A stretch of DNA of 64,000 nucleotides from CAWGJF01 sp963715745 (GTDB lineage: Bacteria > Bacteroidota > Ignavibacteria > Ignavibacteriales > Ignavibacteriaceae): assembly GCA_963715745.1 (NCBI GenBank), contig OY970271.1:620001-684000 (forward strand), read 5' to 3'. Below, in pieces: positions 54,792 to 63,522 of the stretch. The position numbers and the translations under genes are program-made. The notes under the pieces were generated by a model. The model had not been told where the DNA came from, did not search any database, and was given only the letters and a program-made list of their open reading frames with translations. Within the stretch, counting starts at the first letter, position 1; each line of letters begins with the position of its first letter.

Positions 54792-54827
54792 TACAAAACA
54801 TTTTGAAAATTCAATAGGAGAAAAAAT

Positions 54828-55193
54828 ATGTTAAGAATAATGAATGATTTACCAGACAATGTTCTGGGTATTTCCGCGGAAGGTAAAATAACCGGGACAG
54901 ATTATGAAACTGTTTTAATTCCTGCTGTAAAGAAAAAATTGCAAGCAAATAAAAAAATCCGGATGATATACCAGCTTGGAAGCAACTTTACCGGATTTGA
55001 TCTAAATGCTATGCTTGATGATGCTAAGGTAGGAATGGAACATCTATCTTCATGGGAGAAGATTGCATTGGTATCTGATCATGAACTTGTAAATACTTTT
55101 GCAAAATTCTTTGGTTATATGCTTTCCTGTGAACTTCGTATATATAAAAATTCTGAATTGGATGAAGCAAAAAAATGGATCAGAGAAAATTGA
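54828..55193 (+). CDS. SpoIIAA-like (STAS) protein
   Basis: The 121-residue protein has the SpoIIAA-like STAS fold pattern: NVLGISAEGKITGTDYETVL, RMIYQLGSNFTGFD, MEHLSSWEKIALVSDHE and a C-terminal EAKKWI helix. This family often sits with membrane transporters and is of unclear role. A TAGGAGAAA ribosome site precedes it, and the H+-ATPase gene starts 16 bp after its end. Confidence 0.85.
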   Translation: MLRIMNDLPDNVLGISAEGKITGTDYETVLIPAVKKKLQANKKIRMIYQLGSNFTGFDLNAMLDDAKVGMEHLSSWEKIALVSDHELVNTFAKFFGYMLSCELRIYKNSELDEAKKWIREN

Positions 55194-55209
55194 AAGGAGA
55201 ATACCAGAT

Positions 55210-57810
55210 ATGAAAACCAAAACTGATCAGTCCAAGTCTCCCGAACCGAAGCCCGATGCTAAGGACGATTTAAAAACCTTGCCTCTGCCGGAATTGGAGA
55301 AAAAACTTGGGTCATCTCCGGATGGTCTCACTCAAGCTGAGGCAGAGAAACGATTAACACAATATGGGCCCAACGAGATTGAAGAAAAGAAGACTAATAT
55401 GTTCCTTAAATTTCTCACGTATTTTTGGGGCCCCATACCTTGGATGATCGAAGCGGCTGTTATCCTTTCGGCTGTATCACGGCATTGGCCGGATTTTTTC
55501 ATCATCCTCCTTCTGCTTGCTGCCAATGCTGTGGTTGGATTCTGGGAAGAACGCGAAGCTGGCAATGCCATCGAGGCATTGAAGGCTAAACTGGCAGTCA
55601 AGGCACGGGTGAAACGAGATGGGAAATGGATCACTCCCGCTGCGCGTGAGCTAGTGCCGGGTGACGTCATTCGCTTGCGTCTTGGTGACATCGTCCCGGC
55701 GGACGCACGCTTGCTGGATGGCGATCCTGTAGAGGTGGATCAGTCCGCACTGACAGGCGAGTCGTTACCCGCCGAGCGTAAATCCGGCGAGGCAGTGTTT
55801 TCCGGTTCAATCATTCGCCGTGGTGAAATTGGCGCAATTGTTTATGCCACTGGTGGGAACACCTATTTTGGCAAGACGGCGCAACTCGTGCAGGAGGCGC
55901 ATACGGTCAGTCATTTTCAAAAGGCGGTTTTGAAGATAGGTAATTACCTCATCATCCTCGCGGTGGCTCTGGTTGCGGTGATTATTGCAGTCGCTATTTA
56001 CCGTGGTGACTCAATCATATCAACGTTACAGTTTGCCCTGGTTCTTACAGTTGCTGCAATCCCGGTTGCTATGCCAACGGTTTTGTCGGTTACTATGGCT
56101 GTTGGTGCAAAACTACTTGCCAGGAAAAAAGCGATTGTAAGCAAGCTGGTCGCCATCGAAGAATTAGCGGGCGTAGATGTGCTGTGTGCTGACAAGACGG
56201 GTACCCTTACGCAGAATAAACTGACATTGGGCGATCCTTTCAGTGTGAACAATATCCCCGCCAACCAGGTAATCCTTTATGGTGCGCTTGCATCGCGTGC
56301 TGAAAACAACGACACCATTGACCTGGCTGTGTTGGGCGGATTGAAAGACAAGGATTCGTTAAAGAATTATGAGGTTGTTCATTTTATGCCGTTCGACCCT
56401 GTACATAAACGTACTGAAGCTACTGTCAAATCCAAAGACGGAAAAACATTCAAGGTAAGCAAGGGAGCGCCGCAGGTAATTTTAGAATTGTCTTCGAATC
56501 AAAAACAGATAAAGTCCGCTGCCGACAAAGCCGTAAACGAATTTGCAGAACGAGGTTTTCGATCATTAGGTGTTGCGAGAGCTGAGGGCGATGGGCAATG
56601 GCAGTTAGTTGGTGTGCTGCCCTTGTTTGATCCACCGCGTGAAGATGCAAAGGCAACGATTAAGACTGCGGAAGATATGGGCGTTAAGATCAAAATGGTT
56701 ACGGGCGATGCACTTGCTATAGCAAAAGAAACCGCCCAAAAGCTGGACATGGGAACAAATATTCTTAATGCCGCCAGCCTGGGTGATTCGAAAAAGAAAG
56801 AGACCACAGAGGTGGCAGAGTCAATCGAGAAGGCTGATGGTTTTGCACAGGTGTTCCCGGAACACAAGTTCCATATTGTGGATGTTTTGCAGAAACGCGG
56901 TCATATTGTTGGCATGACGGGCGATGGTGTGAATGATGCACCGGCACTGAAAAAAGCCGACTGCGGTATTGCTGTTTCGGATGCTACGGACGCGGCGCGT
57001 GCTGCGGCTGCAATAGTTCTAACAACGCCCGGCCTATCGGTAATTATTGACGCAATAAAGGAGAGCAGGAAAATTTTCCAGCGTATGAACAGTTACGCGA
57101 TTTACAGAATCGCCGAAACATTGCGAGTGCTTTTTTTCATGACGCTGGCTATTTTGATTTTCAACTTTTATCCGTTGACAGCAGTGATGATTGTAATGTT
57201 GGCGTTACTAAATGACGGCGCCATTTTGTCTATTGCCTACGACAATGTTCATTACAAGGATCAACCCGAAGCCTGGAATATGCGTATGGTGCTTGGAATC
57301 TCAACGGTTCTGGGCGTTATCGGGGTCATAGCCGCCTTCGGTTTGTTTTATCTTGGTGAACGCGTATTTCATCTCGATCGTGCACACATCCAGACTCTGA
57401 TGTATTTGAAACTCTCAGTAGCAGGACATCTGACAATCTTCCTCACCCGTACTCGCAAACCATTCTGGTCTATACGCCCCGCAAAAATTTTATGGGGAGC
57501 AGTACTCGGCACACAAATCATCGCAACACTGATAGCAGTTTATGGGTTTTTTATGACGCCGCTTGGCTGGGGATGGGCAGGATTTGTTTGGGGCTATGCG
57601 TTACTTTGGTTCCTCTTAAATGACCGCGTGAAACTTCTGGCGTACTGGATTTTTGATCCCATAAAAAACAAGGCAACAGCCGATTTGACTCCACAGATTG
57701 CTAAGCGAGCTTATGAACTATATGAGCAGAAAGGACATAAGGATGGTCACGCAGTTCAGGACTGGGAGAATGCGGAGAAGGAAATTCGGAAAGATGAAAC
57801 TAATAAATAA
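55210..57810 (+). CDS. P3A-type plasma-membrane H+-ATPase
   Basis: I chose ATG 55210, 9 bp after AAAGGAGA, giving 866 residues; the longer frame overlaps the gene before it. P-type ATPase motifs are DQSALTGESLP (actuator), phosphorylated Asp328 in CADKTGTLTQNK and MTGDGVNDAPALKKADCGI. About ten membrane helices are visible, including AIPVAMPTVLSVTMAVGA. Family P3A pumps protons out at the cost of ATP, which defends pH in non-growing cells. The central part is visibly GC-richer than the left half of the window, suggesting transfer. Confidence 0.92.
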   Translation: MKTKTDQSKSPEPKPDAKDDLKTLPLPELEKKLGSSPDGLTQAEAEKRLTQYGPNEIEEKKTNMFLKFLTYFWGPIPWMIEAAVILSAVSRHWPDFFIILLLLAANAVVGFWEEREAGNAIEALKAKLAVKARVKRDGKWITPAARELVPGDVIRLRLGDIVPADARLLDGDPVEVDQSALTGESLPAERKSGEAVFSGSIIRRGEIGAIVYATGGNTYFGKTAQLVQEAHTVSHFQKAVLKIGNYLIILAVALVAVIIAVAIYRGDSIISTLQFALVLTVAAIPVAMPTVLSVTMAVGAKLLARKKAIVSKLVAIEELAGVDVLCADKTGTLTQNKLTLGDPFSVNNIPANQVILYGALASRAENNDTIDLAVLGGLKDKDSLKNYEVVHFMPFDPVHKRTEATVKSKDGKTFKVSKGAPQVILELSSNQKQIKSAADKAVNEFAERGFRSLGVARAEGDGQWQLVGVLPLFDPPREDAKATIKTAEDMGVKIKMVTGDALAIAKETAQKLDMGTNILNAASLGDSKKKETTEVAESIEKADGFAQVFPEHKFHIVDVLQKRGHIVGMTGDGVNDAPALKKADCGIAVSDATDAARAAAAIVLTTPGLSVIIDAIKESRKIFQRMNSYAIYRIAETLRVLFFMTLAILIFNFYPLTAVMIVMLALLNDGAILSIAYDNVHYKDQPEAWNMRMVLGISTVLGVIGVIAAFGLFYLGERVFHLDRAHIQTLMYLKLSVAGHLTIFLTRTRKPFWSIRPAKILWGAVLGTQIIATLIAVYGFFMTPLGWGWAGFVWGYALLWFLLNDRVKLLAYWIFDPIKNKATADLTPQIAKRAYELYEQKGHKDGHAVQDWENAEKEIRKDETNK

Positions 57811-57939
57811 ATAAAATTTAATAAAGTGATAAAAATCAACTAGAATTGTTTGAGCAATTTATGAACCTGTATAAACGAGACACTGAAGAGATTAGACCAA
57901 AGAAAGATGAAAATATTAATAGGAAAAATAAGTTTTATG

Positions 57940-59055
57940 AAGGATAAACATTTTCAGATCGGTAAATTATTTGGTATTCCAATTTATTTGGATTATTCCT
58001 GGTTCCTGATTTTAGTACTGTTGACGTGGGTATTAGCACAAAGTTATTTTCCGGGGGAATTCAAAAACTGGACGAAATTCTCATATTGGTTGGTTGGATT
58101 TATAACTTCAATTTTGTTCTTTCTTTGTATTCTGCTTCATGAATTTGGTCATTCCATAATTGCAACAAAATACAAACTTAATGTAAAAAGGATAACGCTT
58201 TTTGTATTTGGTGGAGTGGCTGAAATTTCAAAAGAATTACCTAAAGCCTTGGTGGAATTCTGGATTGCAATTGCAGGTCCTATAACCAGCTTCATATTAG
58301 CAGCCATCTTTTATTTATTAGAAAAAGTATTTTCACAAAACCAATATCTTACTGCTTCATTTCATTACCTGGCATTAATAAATTTTATACTGGCAATTTT
58401 TAATTTAATTCCCGGGTTTCCATTGGACGGTGGAAGAATTTTAAGGGCAATAGTTTGGGCTTTTACAAAAAATTATAAAAAAGCGACTACAATTGCAGCG
58501 AACGCGGGAAGATTTTTTGGATTCGTTTTTATTATGTTCGGTGTTTTACTGGTATTTCAAAATAATGTTTTTAACGGGCTCTGGATTGCATTTATTGGCT
58601 GGTTTCTTGAGAGTGCTGCAGTAGCCCAGATTAAAAGACAGGCACTAAACGATTTATTATCAGGGCACCAGGTTCATGAAGCTTTATCAAATGATTATGG
58701 CATAGTGTATCCTGATTCTAATGTTCAGGAAATAATAGATAATCATTTCATTGGCGCAAATCGAAGAAACCTGCTCGTAAAGGATGATAATACAATGATC
58801 GGATTTCTATCTCCCTCGCAAATAAATTTAATTTCAAAAAATGATAGACAGAATAAAACTGTCCGGGATGTTATGATACCTTTACGGGATATTAATAATA
58901 TAAACCCTAATGAACCGTTATTAGATGCATTAAAGGCTATCGACGAAAATAATGTAAGCGAAATACCTATAATAGAAAATGGTAATTGCATCGGAATATT
59001 GAACCACAAAAGCATTATCCAATTTATATTTGAACTCCATAAACTTGGATATTGA
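57940..59055 (+). CDS. Site-2 protease-family M50 peptidase with CBS domains
   Basis: The start at 57940 gives MKDKHFQIGKLFGIPIYLDY, as in this family; an ATG 33 bp upstream is in frame. The 371-residue protein has six or so helices, the zinc motif LLHEFGHSI, the second motif FPLDGGRILRA and a C-terminal pair of CBS-like repeats (about 240-365). CBS domains usually sense adenosine nucleotides. It may cut membrane-bound regulators such as anti-sigma factors, an attractive but unproven link to the regulon. Confidence 0.85.
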   Translation, partial: KDKHFQIGKLFGIPIYLDYSWFLILVLLTWVLAQSYFPGEFKNWTKFSYWLVGFITSILFFLCILLHEFGHSIIATKYKLNVKRITLFVFGGVAEISKELPKALVEFWIAIAGPITSFILAAIFYLLEKVFSQNQYLTASFHYLALINFILAIFNLIPGFPLDGGRILRAIVWAFTKNYKKATTIAANAGRFFGFVFIMFGVLLVFQNNVFNGLWIAFIGWFLESAAVAQIKRQALNDLLSGHQVHEALSNDYGIVYPDSNVQEIIDNHFIGANRRNLLVKDDNTMIGFLSPSQINLISKNDRQNKTVRDVMIPLRDINNINPNEPLLDALKAIDENNVSEIPIIENGNCIGILNHKSIIQFIFELHKLGY

Positions 59056-59217
59056 GGCAATGAATTTTTAATTCAAACAGGAAATTCTATACTAATCGCT
59101 TAAAATTTTATCTTCAATAAAGCTTAATAATTCTGAATTCCTGGTTATACATTTATACAAAGGCTGGATTCCTTCGTAGTGTCAACCAATTGAAAATAAT
59201 TGTCAAACACCTCGTCC

Positions 59218-59256
59218 AAAAGATGTAGTCCCTTATTCAATCATTTGAACGATTGT
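59218..59256 (+). promoter_or_regulatory. Composite regulatory motif, copy 20
   Basis: AAAAGATGTAGTCCC, TTATTCAATC and ATTTGAACGATTGT; the core CATCC is changed to CAATC. It lies 92 bp before the alcohol dehydrogenase gene. Confidence 0.65.
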
Positions 59257-59348
59257 TTTCATTAAGATATGTGAGTAATCTATTAATGTATAGACAAGAT
59301 CTGTTTGTCTTTAAAGTTCATTTTTAAAAAACGGGAAGGCAACCATTT

Positions 59349-60377
59349 ATGAAAGCTTTAGTATATCACGGACCAGGCAAACGAGCCTGGGAAGAAAAAC
59401 CGAAACCGGTTATCAAAAAACAAACCGATGCCATAATCAAAATAACAAAAACAACAATTTGTGGAACTGATCTTCATATTCTTAAAGGAGATGTTCCTGA
59501 AGTGGTTGATGGTCTGATACTCGGGCACGAAGGAGTTGGAGTTATCGAAGAAGCCGGAAAAAGTGTTTCAAACTTTAAAGTCGGGGATAAAGTTTTGATT
59601 TCATGCATTACATCTTGTGGAATTTGTGATGCTTGCAGGAAAGGAATGTATTCGCATTGCGAAACCGGCGGATGGATTCTCGGCCATATGATTGATGGAA
59701 CACAAGCAGAATATGTCAGAATTCCACATGCCGATACCAGTCTTTATCATATTCCTGATGGAGTAGATGAAGAAGCTATTGTAATGTTAAGTGATATCTT
59801 GCCGACAGGATTTGAATGTGGAGTTCTTAATGGTCAAATAAAACCAGGAGATACTGTTGCAATTGTTGGTGCCGGACCAATTGGGCTTGCAACATTACTC
59901 ACTGCTCAATTCTATTCTCCCTCTGAAATAATTATGGTTGATTTAGACGAAAACCGGCTAAAAGTTGCAAAAACATTCGGGGCCACAAAACTTATTTCGA
60001 AAAATGCGGCGAAGGAAATAATGAAACTCACCGACGGTAAAGGTGTTGATGTAGCTATCGAAGCGGTTGGTGTATCTGCTACTTTTGATATCTGCCAGTC
60101 AATCGTTGCGCCGGGCGGACATTTGGCGAATGTTGGTGTTCATGGTAAAAGTGTTGAGCTGCATCTCGAGAAGTTGTGGTCACAGAACATAACTATTACA
60201 ACCCGTCTTGTTGATACTGTAACAACTCCAATGCTTTTAAGGACAGTCCTTTCAGGAAAATTAAAACCAAAGCAGTTAATTACTCATCATTTTAATTTGA
60301 ATGATATTATGAAAGCATATGATACTTTTGGAAACGCCGCAAAAGAAAAAGCTCTGAAAGTTATTCTTACAAATTAA
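59349..60377 (+). CDS. Zinc-dependent alcohol dehydrogenase
   Basis: The 342-residue protein is a medium-chain dehydrogenase with catalytic zinc ligands Cys38 (ICGTDLHILKGD) and His60-Glu61 (LGHEGVG), a structural zinc set (CGICDACRKGMYSHC) and an NAD(P)-binding GAGPIGLATLL. It oxidises or reduces alcohols or aldehydes, perhaps disposing of reducing power. A truncated relic of a sister gene is at 42691. It is followed by an HPF gene. Confidence 0.9.
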   Translation: MKALVYHGPGKRAWEEKPKPVIKKQTDAIIKITKTTICGTDLHILKGDVPEVVDGLILGHEGVGVIEEAGKSVSNFKVGDKVLISCITSCGICDACRKGMYSHCETGGWILGHMIDGTQAEYVRIPHADTSLYHIPDGVDEEAIVMLSDILPTGFECGVLNGQIKPGDTVAIVGAGPIGLATLLTAQFYSPSEIIMVDLDENRLKVAKTFGATKLISKNAAKEIMKLTDGKGVDVAIEAVGVSATFDICQSIVAPGGHLANVGVHGKSVELHLEKLWSQNITITTRLVDTVTTPMLLRTVLSGKLKPKQLITHHFNLNDIMKAYDTFGNAAKEKALKVILTN

Positions 60378-60444
60378 AAGAAATCAGTGAAACGAGAAAA
60401 AGTCAGAACATAAAAAAAACTTGTAAAAGGAATCATAGAAAACA

Positions 60445-60774
60445 ATGAATATCCAAATCAATACCGGACATAATATCCAGGGTAATAAAGCTCTGATTGC
60501 TAAGTTCAGCAGCACAATCAAAAGCGCATTAATTAGAATGAGTGATCACATCACTAAGATTGAAGTTCATCTGAAAGATGAAGACGGCGCTAAGAAAGGA
60601 AAGAACGACAAACGCTGTATGATAGAAGCACATTTAGAAGGACGTCAACCCATCGTTGTTACAGACCATGCTGATACTTTAAACCAGGCACTCGACGGTG
60701 CTATCGGCAAATTAATAAGTATGATAGAAAGCATCCAGGATCGTCAACGAGATCAAAGGAACATTAAAAATTAA
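60445..60774 (+). CDS. HPF/RaiA-family ribosome hibernation factor, second copy
   Basis: The 109-residue protein is nearly identical over the first 90 residues, and largely in DNA, to the HPF at 50072, and then ends in a shorter basic tail (RQRDQRNIKN). The fold and role are the same: ribosome hibernation. The recent duplication is near an alcohol dehydrogenase in both places (intact here, relic there). AAAAGGAAT precedes the ATG. Confidence 0.88.
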   Translation: MNIQINTGHNIQGNKALIAKFSSTIKSALIRMSDHITKIEVHLKDEDGAKKGKNDKRCMIEAHLEGRQPIVVTDHADTLNQALDGAIGKLISMIESIQDRQRDQRNIKN

Positions 60775-60854
60775 GAATTATCAACTGAATCAATATTTCT
60801 CAAAGAATTGTGATTGATTTACTTATAAGTAAATCATGTAAATCATTCCTTCTA

Positions 60855-60893
60855 AAAAGATGTAGTTCTATTTTCATCCTTTTGGAGTATTGG
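60855..60893 (+). promoter_or_regulatory. Composite regulatory motif, copy 21
   Basis: AAAAGATGTAGTTCT, ATTTTCATCC and TTTTGGAGTATTGG. It lies 82 bp before the 44-aa Lys-rich gene. Confidence 0.7.
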
Positions 60894-60975
60894 AATTTGT
60901 GATCATTCTAGTTATGCTATTACACTAATTATAAAATGATTTGATTAAAAACTTAAATCAAAAGGAAAAAATAAA

Positions 60976-61110
60976 ATGAGCAAAGGTCAAAACGCAAAAA
61001 AAGGTTCGAAGAAAGAACCGCAAAAAACAAAACAGGAAAAAAGAGTGGCTAAAAGAGAGAAGGAGAACGAGAAAAAGAACCAGGGAAGCCTTACTCAAAA
61101 ATTGAACTAA
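60976..61110 (+). CDS. 44-aa Lys-rich small protein
   Basis: The small ORF encodes a very basic, low-complexity peptide (KGQNAKKGSKKEPQKTKQEK, then RVAKREKENEKKNQG). An AAAGGAAAAA ribosome site lies 6-8 bp upstream. Similar short Lys/Glu-rich proteins starting MSKGQ occur in other bacteria without a known role. The motif copy supports expression. Confidence 0.6.
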   Translation: MSKGQNAKKGSKKEPQKTKQEKRVAKREKENEKKNQGSLTQKLN

Positions 61111-61289
61111 TAAAACCCGTTGTTTTGTTTGTAAGACATTTACGTTTCTCTGAGTTTGTTTGTAGAGATGAATTCTAATTTGTGTTTCAGTTAAATTTGA
61201 GAATCGTGACTAATAAAATAAAACAATTGGATAGTATTGTTATCTGAGAGTATTGTTTGTCAAAACATTCCGCAGTTATTAAAAAACAA

Positions 61290-61325
61290 AAACCCCCAAC
61301 GAAAACGATGGGGGTTTAATTTTTT
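61290..61325. terminator. Bidirectional terminator between convergent genes
   Basis: AAACCCCCA pairs with TGGGGGTTT over an A-rich loop, with A and T runs on both sides. It lies between the plus-strand 44-aa gene and the minus-strand lipoprotein and can serve both. Confidence 0.8.
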
Positions 61326-61339
61326 AAGATCGATCTGAA

Positions 61340-62089
61340 TTAAAACCTTTTGTCAAGCTGGGTTTCGTTATAATACCACTGCACTTCAACCCATGCTGGT
61401 TCTCCTGGTACTCCGCCACCCCAGTTAACTATTTTAAGTTTTGAATAATGTCCGTCATGATCATAAAGGAATACATAGTTTGATTCTCTGTCACCAATAT
61501 TATTTGTCCATGTTCCTGAGTTTCTGTCAGGCGAGTCTACATTATCAAAAAGGTTTCCACTTGTTCCAACAAAAAACTTTGTTACCCTTACAAGATTAGG
61601 ATAAAGGTCAGCACTTTGAACAAGGTAACCGTTACTTGAGTAATAAATATCTACAACTCCGCTTGAATCTGAAGTAACACCCCAGGCGTTACCGCTTGAA
61701 AGATCAAGCCCGCTGGGTTCTAATGCAGAAGTGCCGGCTGTTTCATAAATTCTTACTGGTCCATATAGAGTTGTGATTATATTTGACGTTAGGACAATCG
61801 GTCCAACAATGCCCGTCTGGTCTGCAGTTATACTAATTGAAAATGTAGTATCGTTATAATCTGTTAATTTCAGAGTAACATTATGAAGACCTTCTTCAAT
61901 ATCCAAAAGAGTATCTGGAGTTACCTGGCTGGTATTTACTCCATCAAGCCAGATTTGTGCACCGGCCGGATTTGATGTAACAAATAAGTTTCCTTTTGTA
62001 TTAGCTGGTGTTGTAGGATTATTATTTGAATCACAGGCGCTTAAGAATAATATCGCTGCCGGAATTATTAATAATAAGAACTTTTTCAT
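61340..62089 (-). CDS. PEGA-domain lipoprotein
   Basis: The 249-residue product has a lipobox (LFLSAC, Cys19), a Thr/Asn linker and a PEGA domain (about 33-95, GNLFVTSNPAGAQIWLDGVN and EEGLHNVTLKLTDY). The C-terminal half is Tyr/Trp/Gly-rich and beta-like (NWGGGVPGEPAWVEVQWYYN). It is probably surface-exposed with unknown function. It follows the next lipoprotein gene by 11 bp in an operon. Confidence 0.8.
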   Translation of the reverse strand: MKKFLLLIIPAAILFLSACDSNNNPTTPANTKGNLFVTSNPAGAQIWLDGVNTSQVTPDTLLDIEEGLHNVTLKLTDYNDTTFSISITADQTGIVGPIVLTSNIITTLYGPVRIYETAGTSALEPSGLDLSSGNAWGVTSDSSGVVDIYYSSNGYLVQSADLYPNLVRVTKFFVGTSGNLFDNVDSPDRNSGTWTNNIGDRESNYVFLYDHDGHYSKLKIVNWGGGVPGEPAWVEVQWYYNETQLDKRF

Positions 62090-62100
62090 AGATTACTTCC

Positions 62101-62595
62101 TTATTTTTTTGTCAGATTAAATGAAAATTGTTTGCCGTCCAGATCCATTGTAAATGTCCCTGAAAAATTCTTCATATCCTCAGAGAATTTTCCTTTGTAT
62201 TTTCCCTGGTATCTGCTGTGCAACTGATCGCTCATAGTAAACTTCATTGTAGTGGGACTGAAAGATCCTTTTACTTCCTGGTTAATTACCTCTCTGTAAT
62301 TGATTGTAATATTTCCGGAAAAGCTGCTGTCGGTCTGTTCAGTTATTTTCAGAACAGTAGATCTCTTATCGAAAGTTCCGGAATAAGTTCCTTTTATATC
62401 CGGAACAGTTATTTTAGTTTCTTCAGCCGGTTCTTCCTGCTTGGTAGTACCAGAGCTTGTGTCTGGTGTTTCATTCTGAATTAAATCCTTTGGTTCATCG
62501 GCTTTGTCAGTTTTGCTGTTGCAGCCGTAATAACTAACGGTTGCAAGCAAGATAAATACCCAAAAGAACTGATTCAGTAATAAAAGTTTCCTCAT
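62101..62595 (-). CDS. Hypothetical lipoprotein
   Basis: The 164-residue product has a lipobox (VSYYGC, Cys25), a Glu/Thr/Pro-rich linker and a beta-rich domain with DIKGTYSGTFDKRSTVLKIT and KGKFSEDMKNFSGTFTMDL, lipocalin-like in pattern. Function unknown. AGGAGGAAA precedes the ATG on the minus strand, and motif copy 22 is 173 bp upstream. Confidence 0.7.
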   Translation of the reverse strand: MRKLLLLNQFFWVFILLATVSYYGCNSKTDKADEPKDLIQNETPDTSSGTTKQEEPAEETKITVPDIKGTYSGTFDKRSTVLKITEQTDSSFSGNITINYREVINQEVKGSFSPTTMKFTMSDQLHSRYQGKYKGKFSEDMKNFSGTFTMDLDGKQFSFNLTKK

Positions 62596-62768
62596 ATGTT
62601 TCCTCCTAGTTTAACTGTTAGATATTACGGCTTTAAATTTAGAATAATTATTTTACCTCGAAAGTGAAAAAATAAATGCTCTATTTGTCTATAAAACAAA
62701 TAAAAGCACTTACTTTGCTTATAATTACAATCGAGATAATAACATAATATGGATGAATTTTGTATTGT

Positions 62769-62807
62769 TCAATAGTACAAAAGGATGAAAAAGGAACTAC
62801 ATCTTTC
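62769..62807 (-). promoter_or_regulatory. Composite regulatory motif, copy 22 (minus strand)
   Basis: On the minus strand: GAAAGATGTAGTTCC, TTTTTCATCC and TTTTGTACTATTGA. It faces the lipoprotein gene pair. Confidence 0.75.
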
Positions 62808-62938
62808 GGTTGATTAGATAATCCTAAAATCTCTTTTCTCTGCTAAAAGGAGTAGAAATTTTTCCAACTTACTATATTTTACCGATGGAGCCTTTTTGTG
62901 TTTGTAATCATTACCTAATTACTTTAAGCAGGGAAGGA

Positions 62939-63205
62939 TTAGTATTTCCTTCTACCGCGTGGTTTTTCGGGTCGTGCTTCGTTAACATTTAGTCGTTTGC
63001 CTTTAAGATCATGTGTATTCAATGACTCAACCGCTTTTTTTGATTCCATTTTTCCGGGCATTTCTATAAACCCGAAGCCCTTTGACTGGCGTGTGAACAT
63101 ATCGCGTATAATTTTAACACTATCAACTTTGCCGTGCTGTGCAAATAATGATTTCAATTCTTCTTCTTCAACACCAGGGGCAAGATTTCCAACAAAAATT
63201 TTCAT
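62939..63205 (-). CDS. RRM-type RNA-binding protein
   Basis: The 88-residue protein is a single RRM: RNP2 KIFVGNL at the start, RNP1 KGFGFIEM near residue 42, then an Arg/Lys/Pro tail (EARPEKPRGRRKY). Such proteins act as RNA chaperones, often in cold or stress. A paralogue is at 63523. The upstream leader contains conserved blocks shared with it. GGAAAACG precedes the ATG. Confidence 0.92.
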   Translation of the reverse strand: MKIFVGNLAPGVEEEELKSLFAQHGKVDSVKIIRDMFTRQSKGFGFIEMPGKMESKKAVESLNTHDLKGKRLNVNEARPEKPRGRRKY

Positions 63206-63312
63206 TTCGTTTTCCTTTATGATTAGATAAAAAGTTATTCCCGGTTGCAGATAATGAATTAAACTTAACCGGAATTATTGTCGCTGTTAAAAAGTTGGAT
63301 TAGATTGTGAGT
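63206..63312 (-). promoter_or_regulatory. Conserved leader of the first RRM gene
   Basis: Blocks shared with the leader of the second RRM gene include GTTGCAGATAATGAAT and, farther upstream, TAAAAAGTTGGATTAGAT with TGAG (plus-strand notation). A CCGGTT...AACCGG pair brackets the middle. This looks like a structured 5-prime UTR or promoter. Confidence 0.5.
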
Positions 63313-63522
63313 ATTTTGCGGAAGTCCACTCTATCTTACATTATTTCTTCTTCAGGACACAACAAAGTTACCTTATTTAAGCCCAAAATACAATTCAGGT
63401 TCAATGGCTTATTCCCACTTTCAACATTCAATTGATTACTTAACAACAGCATCCTGAACTGTTACTTTTTGACTGATAACAGCCCGGAATGCCGCGGCTT
63501 AAAAAAATACAAGCAGTTATTA

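Noticed and set aside
176..62807. The repeated motif as a transposable short repeat (MITE-like)
   Set aside because: Every copy is intergenic and, where a gene follows, co-directional with it, with internal variation that keeps dyad, core and box; no terminal repeats or target duplications are seen.
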